From contig OU015501.1 in NCBI GenBank assembly GCA_907164885.2, positions 65,162,308 to 65,226,307 on the forward strand: DNA of 64,000 nt, written 5' to 3'. The stretch is from Dolomedes plantarius. Its lineage: Eukaryota > Arthropoda > Arachnida > Araneae > Dolomedidae. Below are positions 39,154 to 48,786 of the stretch, in pieces (position 1 is the first letter of the stretch; each line of letters starts with the position of its first letter). Position numbers and translations under genes: made by a program. The notes beneath the pieces are model-generated. The model saw only the letters and a list, made by a program, of their open reading frames with translations. It was not told where the DNA came from and made no database searches.

Positions 39154-40402
39154 TAGGGTGGAACGAAAAAAACTTTTTTTTGAATTTCAATATGCTCTAG
39201 TTTTCAAAAGTTACCTTTTAGCAAAATAAAGACGGAAATTAAATATTAGCGTAACTGGTGCATGTTTTCAGTTAGCGCAAAAACTTTTGGTTTTTATTAA
39301 ATTTTTAACAAATTTCGCAATTATTTTGAAATTGAATACACTTGTAGTACAAAAAAGTAGCAAAATATGTAATTTAAACATTCCTTTTAGTCAGGAGATC
39401 TGCTAAACAGATTATATAATACGTTTTACTTCATAAAAATAGTATACATAAAGGCACTTAAGGACAAGGCACTTAAAAGACACTCGGACATCACGGTGGA
39501 ACGAAAAAATATTTTTTCGGAATTTCAATATGCTCTAGTTTTTAAAAGTTGTTTTTTAAAATTAAAATTAAGAATATAAAATTTTTTTGCTCTACTAAAA
39601 TACTTTCAAGTGCCGTAGAGGGCTTCAATGTGGATATTTTTATGAAAAAGTGATTATATTTGTATACAGTGGAATCTCGATCGATCGTTTTCGGATCCAT
39701 CATTTTTCCGTATGTGTCGTTCATTTTATCCAGTCCCAACGATCTTATTGCGTTGTTATATTTCCGCATCTATCGTTTTCCCGCATTTATCGTTCATTTC
39801 TATCAGTCCCTTGGAAAACGATAGATCGAGATTCCACTGTATTTTGCTAATTTCTTTTATAGTATATTAAAATAATGTATATTTGCTGTAAATAAAATAT
39901 TCAAAATATGATATTTTGACAGAAAACTTGCATATTCTAAGTATTTCTAATTTTTAGATGCCATAACAGAACAACTGATTTTGTGGAATTTCGCGATTTT
40001 CATCATATTAATTTTACATTAGCATATTCTTATAATACACATTGGATTGAAAGAAAAACAATTTTTAATTGACGGACCTTAGTTAAAATAAACAAATCAC
40101 ACTTATTTAGAAAAATATTAATGTAATGTCTATTAAGGCAAAACATTATTTTGAAAAAAATATTCCTGTTTTTCAAAAGTCTATATTAATCACACATGGT
40201 TTCCATTATTTATTTCACAGACACATTGAATTGTTTTTTTTTGTTTAAAATTTTGGCATTATTTTTTGATAATGTATTTTTGATTTTATCAATGAATCTC
40301 TTGGAGAAGTAATACGAATGAACAAGGATGACCAGGTAACTAATTTAACAATCCTTTCTACTACTTGTGTGTGACATGGAATGTTGTTGAAGTCAATAAT
40401 TT
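39154..40402. repeat. Left inverted arm of the foldback element
   Basis: This arm pairs with 41197-42272. It ends inward at CAATAATTT, where the mirrored AAATTATTG begins the right arm. It includes the minus-strand coding end (NNIPCHTQVVERIVKLV... to IMPKF) between about 40245 and 40390, and a MITE at 39667-39839 that the other arm lacks. Confidence 0.95.
39667..39839. mobile_element. Tigger/pogo-type MITE inserted in the left arm
   Basis: This is a 173-bp element with termini CAGTGGAATCTCGATC at the left and (reverse strand) CAGTGGAATCTCGATC at the right. The inverted repeat extends about 26 bp with one mismatch. TA lies on both sides (39665-39666 and 39840-39841). The equivalent site in the right arm reads TTTGTATTTTTTG on the arm-equivalent strand, without the insert. 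Its interior repeats ATCGTT-type motifs. The CAGTGGAA(T/C)CTCGAT start and TA target are typical of pogo/Tigger relatives. Confidence 0.9.
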
Positions 40403-41234
40403 GTTTCTCGTGATCAGATTCTTTTGCTTCCTTTATAAACAGTTTTAGTTTGTCATCAGAAACATCCCTCGTCATAGGAGGTTCTGTTACTTTAACATCA
40501 TTCCATTCAATTATATAAATATAATCCTTGGCATCAAAGTTTATACGTGGAACTAAATTCTTTCTCATGCCTCCTTCATTTTCCGCCCTTGCTTTTAGAA
40601 TCCGGCGTAATCCAAGCTCTCTTACATGACTGCGATCGTCTAATATCATACAAAGGAGGATATTTTCCGAAGCGGCAAAGTATGCATTTCTTTGAATGAC
40701 AGGATTAATTACATTTTTAAGAGTCTAATTGAGGTAACGTGAATAGCTTACAAGTTTCCACAAGTGCTTCGATCCACGGATACAAGATGGTTTCAGCTTC
40801 ATGTTAAACCAAATTGTTGCATAAACTTTCAAAATGTACTCAGTCAGTATTCGGAGATTTTTCGCAGGACATGTTGTTCCCACATACAAGCGAAGTATTC
40901 GGTTTGCTAATGTAAGCCATCGTGAATGACAAAGTTTTCCTGGTTTTCTCATGGAGAAATCAGAAGAGCACTTTCCAACAGAGATTGCATTATACATTTC
41001 TAACAAATATTTTGGGTCCACACTTAAATCATCCTTAATTTCTAGTAATGTAATGTTATTTTTAATAGGTGAAAATTCAATTACTGGAAGTTCAGAGCAG
41101 TTTTCTAGTTGTTTAAGAATTTCTCCTCCAAATTCATTTGGGCCTTTAGTTTTTCCATCTAGGAAACAAAATAGGTGACGTAGGGGCAGTTCATTTAAAT
41201 TATTGACTTTAACAACATTCCATGTCACACACAA
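40245..41234 (-). pseudogene. C-terminal transposase fragment, NELPLRHL family
   Basis: A minus-strand frame from 41234 to 40245 is broken only by one TAG at 40725-40727. It contains NELPLRHLFCFLDGKTKGP, KPGKLCHSRWLTLANRILR, VIQRNAYFAASENILL, then IPCHTQVVERIVKLVT and a C-terminal IMPKF. I know this motif series from uncharacterised proteins that recur in many arthropod and cnidarian genomes and behave as transposon products. In those, the part before NELPLRHL carries catalytic-looking Asp motifs (LLAGDST type) and a C-x2-H pair. Here everything upstream of NELPLRHL is replaced by the inverted right arm, so the remaining 41234-41197 portion reads arm sequence. The protein cannot be active. 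Confidence 0.8.
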
Positions 41235-42272
41235 GAAGTAGAAAGGATTGTTAAATTAGTTACCTGGTCATCCTTGTTCGTTCGTGGTACTTCTCCAAGA
41301 GATGCATTGATAAAATCAAAAATACATTCTCAAAAAATAATGCCAAAATTTGAAACAAAAAACAATTCAATGTCTCTGTGAAATAAGTAATGGAAACCAT
41401 GTGTGATTAATATGGACTTTTGAAAAACATGAATATTTTTTTCAAAATAATGTTTTGCCTTAATAAGACATTACATTAATATTTTTCTAAATAAGTGTGA
41501 TTTGTTTATTTTAACTAAGGTCCGTCAATTAAAAATTGTTTTTCTCTCATTCCAATGTGTATTATAAGGATATGCTAATGTAAAATTAATATGATGAAAA
41601 TCGCGAAATTCCACAAAATCAGTTGTTCTGATATGGCATCTAAAAATTAGAAATACTTAGAATATGCAAGTTTTCTGTCAAAATATCATATTTTGAATAT
41701 TTTATTTACAGCAAATATACATTATTTAATATACTATAAAAGAAATTAACAAAAAATACAAATATAATCACTTTTTCATAAAAATATCCACATTGAAGCC
41801 CTTTGCGGCACTTGAAAATATTTTAGTAGATCAAAAAAATTTTATATTCTTAATTTTAATTTTAAAAGACAACTTTTGAAAGCTAGAGCATATTGAAATT
41901 CCGAAAAAAAAAATTTTCGTTCCACCGTGATGTCAGTGTCTTTTAAGTGTCTCGTCCTTAAGTGCCTTTATGTATACTATTTTTATGAAGTAAAACGTAT
42001 TATATAATCTGTTTAGCAGATCTACTGACTAAAAGTAATGTTTAAATTACATATTTTGCTACTTTTTTGTACTACAAGTGTATTCAATTTCAAAATAATT
42101 GCGAAATTTGTCAAAAATTTAATAAAAACCAAAAGTTTGCCCTTCTTGCGCTAACTGAAAACATGCACCAATTACGCTAATATTTAATTTCCGTCTTTAT
42201 TTTGTTAAAAGGCACCTTTTGAAAACTAGAGCATATTGAAATTCAAAAAAAAGTTTTTTTCGTTCCACCCTA
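41197..42272. repeat. Right inverted arm of the foldback element
   Basis: It mirrors the left arm without the MITE. On the plus strand it encodes a second copy of the transposase C-terminus from about 41211 (NNIPCHTQEVERIVKLVT ... SQKIMPKF), ending in a TGA near 41380. It keeps TQEVER and RGTSPRDAL where the left copy has TQVVER and RITSPRDSL, so the two copies have diverged slightly since the duplication. Confidence 0.95.
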
Positions 42273-42280
42273 ATGTATAT

Positions 42281-42478
42281 ACCATATAAGGCCTTGTTCA
42301 CGTTGTGACCTTCAGCGTCAGAATTACTTGCATCGAAATATTTTTAACAAATCACAGGTCTTAACGATTTTTTGGCTACAAGTTTGGAGGTCTGTGATGG
42401 TAAAACCTCTAGTGCAATGCTTTCTCTCCCTTAATAATATATTTTTTATTTGTAATACAATTGTTTTGCTTCAAAATT
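42281..42478. other. Short spacer
   Basis: Nothing recognised between the foldback element and the hairpin pair. Confidence 0.5.
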
Positions 42479-42558
42479 CCAAACGTACATCTGTACGTTC
42501 GGAATCATAGTATGGCTTAGTGCTGTCCAATTACACACCACTAAGCCATACTATGATT
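42479..42558. repeat. Two adjacent hairpins
   Basis: The first stem pairs 42479-42489 with 42492-42502 (11 bp, one mismatch, 2-nt loop). The second begins at the next base: 42503-42522 pairs perfectly with 42539-42558 (20 bp, 16-nt loop). The second stem core is CATAGTATGGCTTAGTG. Neither sits in a recognised element. Confidence 0.85.
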
Positions 42559-43093
42559 TTCTCTAATCAAACTCATATTACGCACTGCAGAATACTATAA
42601 AGTTATAGTACAAAACTATAAAGTTATAATAAATTAAAGTTATAGTACAAAACTGGTCTCTAAATGTAGCACAAAATAATATCATAATGCAATAATCAAT
42701 TTAAACAATTCACAGCATAACTGATTTTTTTTTTGTTTTGCATTTTCTTTTTCATTGTTGCCCCAAATTTGATAACAAAATTTCAACGTTTAACTCCTCT
42801 AATTTCTATTCTATGATTTTTCTTTGCATTTAATTATACAACAAGCATGCATTTATAATAAGGAAATACACCGATATCATCACACACAAAAAACAAAAAA
42901 ATCCATGAAAACATGAGCATTAGAGATACAGTAAAAATATTTTCTTAGTAAGATGCAGTTAAAGATCTCTCTATGGAAGCAAATTAGATAAATTTATTTA
43001 ATTTGCATATGCATATGTATTATTGACGAACATGGTAAAATATCATTAAATTTTGTCAACGCAGGAGGTTCCGTAACGTTGTAGTTCAAGAAT

Positions 43094-43098
<5 letters not shown>
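42559..43098. other. AT-rich stretch, nothing recognised
   Basis: Contains a short direct repeat of AAAGTTATAGTACAAAACT near 42599-42655. No other feature. Confidence 0.5.

Positions 43099-43149
<51 letters not shown>
43099..43149. repeat. (TA)n microsatellite
   Basis: A pure TA tract adjoining the start of family Y copy 1. Confidence 0.95.
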
Positions 43150-43151
<2 letters not shown>

Positions 43152-43640
43152 AAATAGATGAAAGAGAATACCAGTAATAGCCCTAAAGCTACTTGCAGCC
43201 AGGAACAAATAACATGAAAAGAAAAGTATGAAAGAGGTTCCATGAAAAACACATGACAATCCATGACAATCCATGACAATCCATGACAATCCATGAAAAA
43301 CAGTAGAATTGATTAAAAATTGAAATAACAGTTACTTAACCAAAGAACACCAAGCCTGGCGCTAGACAGAGTGGAAGTTAAGAACATGTAACCGCAAGAT
43401 GACTGACGTCACAAAACTTGCAACCATGGAGATTTTGGATACTCAGTTACTGACTTACTATGGTTACTGTATTTTAGGACTATTAAACCATTATTAATTT
43501 AGTTTTTAATTATTATTACTAAGAGTTATTTTTATTATTATTTTTATTTTATTTTTTATTTTTAGTAGTTATTTTTTCTATTTTATCTTATTGTTATGTT
43601 TAATTTATTAAATGCAACAGAACAAACTATTCATTAAAAC
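43150..43640 (+). repeat. Family Y interspersed repeat, copy 1
   Basis: It aligns with 55005-55570 through GCTACTTG(C/T)AGCCAGGAAC, ACATGAAAAGA, ACGCCAAGCCTGGC-like, GACTGACGTCACAAAACTTG and a long ATTATTATT-type tail ending in TGCAACAGAA. Both copies begin at a TA microsatellite. This copy contains a 10-bp tandem repeat (CATGACAATC, about 4.5 copies, 43252-43297), while the other copy has an unrelated hairpin insert at that place. No coding capacity is seen. Confidence 0.8.
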
Positions 43641-43741
43641 TAAAACAACCAATTATGTTTTTGGATAGACTTTCGGGGTAATTATTCCGTGTTAGCACAG
43701 CTTTTAAGTCTAAAATATTCTTATTCATATATATATATATA

Positions 43742-44709
43742 CAACGGAACAATTAAATACAACGGTCAATGTACGCAATTAATTTGTATGTTTAATATCC
43801 ATAAAAAATACTATTTTGAATTAAATTCTTAAAAAACTTCCATCTCAATTAGTCTAGTGGTTAAATTTTATATTTTACCGCATTTCAATATTTTTTTTGT
43901 CAGTTTGTGCTGTTGTTGCTTATGCCCCTTGACCGACAGTAGCATCAGATCAAGTCCTGAAGGCTATGGGCGATGAAAGTGCGGCTCCTGTTTTGAATTA
44001 GCACCAGAAGGGTCAGAGTCCGACTTGGCTAAATGACCGGTCCCGTAATTTTGAACCGAGTCAAGTGAGGAGACCGGAACATTTGACCCCACACCTCCAG
44101 AGGTAAATTTGAGAACTTAGAGTACATTGTAACCATGCCCTATTTTACGTGCCCCGGCCACCATTTGTGAACACGGCGGTAGATTTGCAGCGCTGAGCAT
44201 CGAACCAGGGACGTTCAGATCACTGACCCGCTGCTCTTGCCAACTGGGCTACCGCGCCAACTTGCCAGTTTGTTTCGTTGTTATGCACGTGACACAAAAT
44301 TAATTTAAAGTATCACAAAAGAAAAGAAACCAAGTGATCAGCATTTAATAAATTAAATTCTAAAAATTAGTCTTTAAAAATTCACCAAAAATCAGAAAAT
44401 GCAGGTAAAGATTCGAAAAAGTTTTCATTTTAAAGAAATTTTTATGATCTTTCTCGTGATATAAATTTTATAACCCTCAAATTATTATTTTAAATGCAAA
44501 CTAAAAAAAGTTACAAAAGCAGCTTAAAAATTTAATTTTAAAAAATCTAAGAAGAATTTTTCAAAAATCTTTCTTAGTGCACCCCTACACTATAAGAAGA
44601 ATTGCCATGCAAAATTTCAGCCCTTTAGGTCCAGCGGTTTGGTCTGTGCGTTATCTGTCAGTTAGTCAGTCAGTCCGTCACTGAACTTTTTTGTATGTAT
44701 AATCTAGTA
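43742..44709 (+). repeat. Family X interspersed repeat, copy 3 (split by a SINE)
   Basis: This is the plus-strand counterpart of the minus-strand copy at 21260-22020. It lacks the first 40 or so bases and starts near ATTAAATACAACGGTCAATG beside a short TA run. It is interrupted by a 357-bp SINE at 43909-44265 and then continues through TTAAATTCTAAAAATTAGTC, TTAGTGCACCCCTACACTAT and CAGCCCTTTAGGTCCAGCGG. The tail is GTCAGTTAGTCAGTCAGTCC and TAATCTAGTAT. Confidence 0.8.
43909..44265 (-). repeat. tRNA-derived SINE with target duplication
   Basis: A SINE reads on the minus strand from 44265. The head GGCGCGGTAGCCCAGTTGG contains box A TAGCCCAGTTGG, and box B GGTTCGATGCT lies about 50 bases on (near 44197-44207). 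A body of about 270 bp ends in an AAGCAACAACAGC tail. It is bounded by the direct repeat CAGTTTGT (43901-43908 and 44266-44273). The uninterrupted family X copy at 21260-22020 shows the empty site. Head, body, ACA-type tail and target duplication together are strong evidence. Confidence 0.9.
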
Positions 44710-47052
44710 TACTCACTCACATATATAAGTGCGTGACATTACTCGCTCTCTAAGAGGATGTTTGTTTAGCTTTAAATCCATCTTCTTTAATATAGGTACT
44801 CAGCACTAGTCTAAACAATCCTAAAATCTTGATATCTCAATACGGAACGCCCAAGAATGAATAAAAACGTAATGAACTATAACTCTATCCCACTGAAGCT
44901 AAATCCTCTTCGAGTAGCATGACGTAGTAATGATAATGAATCAGATGTTAACTTGTGTTTGAAATTTTTTTTTTCTCTTTTCGAATGATTTGTGTTAAAG
45001 ATTTTGAACAGGAACGTTTTTCGTCAGCATTTCATCACCTAATCTCAATCTAAATTGCTCGTAATTGTTCAATAAGCTTGTTTTTACATTACATGGCAAG
45101 GGTAAGTACAGATTTAATGCACAGGTGATGTTATCTTTCTTTCTTAAAGGTAACAAAGTGACATTGTGGCCAAGAGCTTGAATAACAATGTTCGCCAGTT
45201 TCAACTGCAGCTGCTATTGGCAGTCAGGACGCATTAAAAACTATTGGTTAGAAGTAACACTTATCTCAGAAGAAATGTTTCACTTTAATGTGATCGAAGT
45301 TGTTTCGTAATAACTGTTGACAAGCTTTGGAATTCTCTAAGACTAATGAAATAATGATGATATATGTCTTTAAATTTCTTGCTAAGCAAATAATACAATC
45401 AGAATGCTTTTAGCAATGTTCAGCATATGCTGCGAGGGATGCATGTTAATAGCACATTATCGAAAAATTATAGGCGAGGCATCGTAGAAGGTATATTAAG
45501 TATCTACAACTACCCATAATAGCCTTTCAAGCATCTGAAGCTCACAGTTACGCAATTTAGTATGGTAATGTAACATGGCCAAAAAAAATATAATAAAAAC
45601 ATGTATGGTAATGAGTTTGATTTGGCATTTAAATTCCCCAGATATTAATTATTCTTTCTGGGGGAATCTCTAATAAATAATGTATGTATATATGTGATAT
45701 TTCTTCAGATGTGTTATTCAACATTTTTTGGTGTTATTTCGCCTTTTATAAAATTATATATCATGAATTACCCAAAGTACATATAAAAACTTTTCTAAAG
45801 CAAATTAGTAAATTGACACCGTAAATTAAGTTGTTTGGCCCGTGGGAAGATAGCTACGCGATTTCTACTATGGCTAAAATTTGAAAATATGTCGCATACA
45901 TCTACAAATTTGTTGATATCTATATGATTTATAGTAACAAAATTTTCATGATCCTGGAAAACCACTATCAAAACTACTTTAAACGCGTAATAATTTCATG
46001 AAATATTCTGTTTTATATAAGCTAAGACACAAAGAATAGTTTAAAGCGTACAGAAAATAGTCATGCGGGGAAAAAATCAAATAAAAATTAAGTCACATGT
46101 AATTTAATATGTCGTAATTTGATTTTTACATTCCAAAATGCGAATGTTCATGAATATAAAACATCAGGAAACGTCTGGCGGTTTATGCTAATCTTACATA
46201 AAATGAAAAATTGGTCTCAAATTTCCGAGCAGTGAAATAGAATCTAATAATATTAAATTGTACTGTTGATTAATTACTCTTTGAAAGAAAAAGACGAACA
46301 CTTAACAAGTAGCAAGAATACTGAACTTGTTTTTGATTGATATGGATTAGAAACATGACAACATTAAAATGCAAAACAACTTGTTTGTCTTTTGGAGCCC
46401 CACAGTCATATTTTCAACTTGAGTGATAAAGTACGCACTGCTTAAGGATGGGAAAAAATAAAACACCCACTGAATCACTAAATGAAAAATATGCCGAATA
46501 ATAATATACCATTGATCGTATAAAAACCATTGTAGGAAGAAATTGAACGATAAAAACCAATTTTCCTTTTTTATCTGCATTCAGCATCTATAATTTGGCT
46601 GCTTATTGATGTCAAGAATAGGAGAGTTAAGCCTTTCAAAAGATGTAGTGATCTGAGATAATGAGATCCAAAATTACCGCCTTGACCACAAAAACAAGAC
46701 TCCTGAACTCAAATGCGGGTTAAATTTGTAGGACAAAACAATTTAAATAACATGTAGATTGACAGAACTCGCAAAATCTTTGCCGAAAATAGAGGTGAGG
46801 CATGTTTTCATTCAATAACACATCTGGGAAGAAAAATTGATTTTTACATGCTAATTTGTATGTGTCAGAATAATACTTTGATGCCGGTTGTGTTACAAAC
46901 AGGTTTGTATCATTACCTGCTTGAGGAGGTGAAATATATTCAGAACATTTAAGTATTAGTATTATCTCTTAAGCTTCTTAATTCACACAGACTATCCTTA
47001 TTTAACCTTAAAACATTAACTAAATTGGTCAGAGAGTTGAGCACGTGTCGCT
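44710..47052. other. Long stretch, nothing recognised
   Basis: No bounded repeat, RNA or coding signal was supported. The minus-strand open frames at 44995-45204 and 46347-46580 have no known motif. Confidence 0.5.
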
Positions 47053-48405
47053 TTAACCCTCAACTGGTAACACACGTCTCAGAGACGCTTAAGTTTGCTA
47101 ATATCCAGTATTTTATACTTTAGCGCTATTTGTCAAATTAAACCTTCAGTGTATGCTCATGGTAGATAGTCTAAAGAACGCTTGTAAAGTTTCAAGCCAA
47201 TCAGTTGTGTTTTGTGGTTTCAGTAAGATCATAACTAAATAGTACGACGTCTAAGAGACGTGTATTACCTGTAAAGTTCTTTTCTACTGCGCGTGAGGTA
47301 CGCACCTAACCAATAATGACAAGTTTTACGTTTGAATGTGTTTGCTCAGCATGTTGTTCTTCTCAATTTATTTTTATACATATTTTTATTTACTCTCCTA
47401 AATACCTTGGAGAGTTCTAAATCCTTCATGTTCTCAACAAAAATTGATTACTAAATGTTTCCTCCTGTCAAGTAAACTTTCAACTAATTTATTGATTTAT
47501 GTTCTTGATAGATTACATTCAAGATCAATGTAATTATATTCAAAAGTATTTCAAATGATATTTCATTGATTGCATACATTTTTTTTTCTCTTTTCTCTCC
47601 ATCTCCGAGAAATGTGTTTGCAGAAAAAACATATACAAACGGGTTCTTGAACATAATTTTGCGCCAGCATTTATTTATTTTACAATTCAACAATATCAGG
47701 AGTGGATAATTTAGACAAAATTATCGTGAACTATTCACCGAATAGAAGGCCGAGACGGTTTGCGCAAGACAATATTTTACAATAAAGCCGTAGTCTTGAT
47801 AGCGGTTAGTCCTGTAAATTCTGGCATTATCTATGGCAGCTATGATGAGACGCCTGTAATGACACGTTTTGACTTTATAAATTCATTAGCAAACATTTTG
47901 TTAGAAAAACAAGTGCAACGTCGGTTGTCCACCACAAACCTTCCGGATGACCTAAAAAAAATAATACGAGACATTCTTGGAGAACCTGAAGAAACGCGTA
48001 GCACCTCTCAAGAAATTTCTGATAAGCTTCCCTAGAGAAAAACGTGCCGATATTGTCCTTATCAAAAAAGGAGGCAATATGCTTACAAATGTATAAAATG
48101 TGAAAATCCGTGTTGCCTAGAGTGCTCGAAAAAAGTTTGCAATTCTTGTGCTCCTGGAGTAAAAAAGTAATTTTTGGTTACGTGAAGCGAAGCCGATTTT
48201 AATTGTATTTTAGTTGTATTATTTTAACTGTATGTATAATTTATTTTTAATTGCATTGTGAGCAATCAAATAAAACATATTTAGTTAATTTATATGTAGT
48301 TCTATTAAATTTCCACCTCTAAAATAAAGTTTTGTTATGTACACGTCTCAGAGACGCATGTTACTTGCAACGAACAAAATATGTATGTTACCAGTTAAGG
48401 GTTAA
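47053..48405 (+). mobile_element. piggyBac element, internally deleted
   Basis: TTAA at 47053-47056 and 48402-48405 flanks a 1,345-bp element. Its ends read CCCTCAACTGGTAACA and (reverse strand) CCCTTAACTGGTAACA, matching at 15 of 16. TTAA targets and a CCCT start are the signature of piggyBac. Near each end is the palindromic 13-mer CGTCTCAGAGACG (47075-47087 and 48344-48356), with a one-base variant at 47248-47260. Autonomous members are usually 2.2-2.5 kb, so about half is missing. What remains codes for the transposase C-terminus on the plus strand. Confidence 0.92.
47760..48170 (+). pseudogene. piggyBac transposase C-terminal fragment
   Basis: The frame contains IIYGSYDETPVMTRFDFINS and LANILLEKQVQRRL, the segment following the last catalytic residue in piggyBac transposases (DDE_Tnp_1_7 family). 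A TAG at 48033-48035 interrupts it. The frame then continues into a Cys-rich tail: CRYCPYQ, YKCIKCENPCCLECSKKVCNSC in two overlapping parts, ending at a TAA at 48168-48170. This tail matches the zinc-binding C-terminal finger that piggyBac proteins use for end recognition. The N-terminal domain and catalytic Asp residues are absent through internal deletion. There is no plausible ATG start; the fragment is not expected to be translated usefully. Confidence 0.88.
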
Positions 48406-48423
48406 GCAAAGGTTAAGAATAAT

Positions 48424-48786
48424 AATAGAATGAAAATTTACTACTAAGTATAGACAGAAAACAAATGATGTCGTTTATTAACAAAGTATTAGTTTGATTT
48501 TTACTACATTTTTTAGGAATAATTATCTCTTATTTGTAAATAAATAAAGCAGGTTAAAAAACTGCAGTTTCTAGAAATTGTTTATGAAGATCTGTCAAAC
48601 TGTATTAATAGAATGAAAATTTACCACTAAGTATAGACGGAAAACAAATGATGTCGTTTATTAACAAAGTATTAGTTTGATTTTTACTACTTTTTTAGGA
48701 ATAATTATCTCTTATTTGTAAATAAATAAAGCATGTTAAAACCTGCAGTTGCTAGAAATTGTTTATAGAGATCTGCCGAACTGTAT
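48424..48786. repeat. Two-copy tandem duplication, 183-bp unit
   Basis: Copies at 48424-48606 and 48607-48786 both start AATAGAATGAAAATTTAC and share AAACAAATGATGTCGTTTAT and GGAATAATTATCTCTTATTT. They differ at only a handful of positions, so the duplication is recent. It lies 19 bp downstream of the piggyBac right TTAA. Confidence 0.95.

Larger units (their letters stand above)
39146..42280 (-). mobile_element. Foldback transposon with about 1.08-kb inverted arms
   Basis: The element proper spans 39154-42272 (3,119 bp) and is flanked by a perfect 8-bp direct repeat ATGTATAT (39146-39153 and 42273-42280). Both termini read inward TAGGGTGGAACGAAAAAAAC. The left arm is 39154-40402 and the right arm 41197-42272. 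Without a 173-bp insertion plus TA in the left arm, the arms differ in length by about 2 bp and stay highly similar throughout. Each arm also carries a subterminal direct copy of the terminus (GGTGGAACGAAAAAATATTT at about 39494, mirrored at about 41920). Both arms encode the same C-terminal transposase end (IPCHTQ...IMPKF), in opposite orientations. The 8-bp duplication and TAGGG start suit hAT or P-type elements. I cannot fix the superfamily. Confidence 0.95.
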
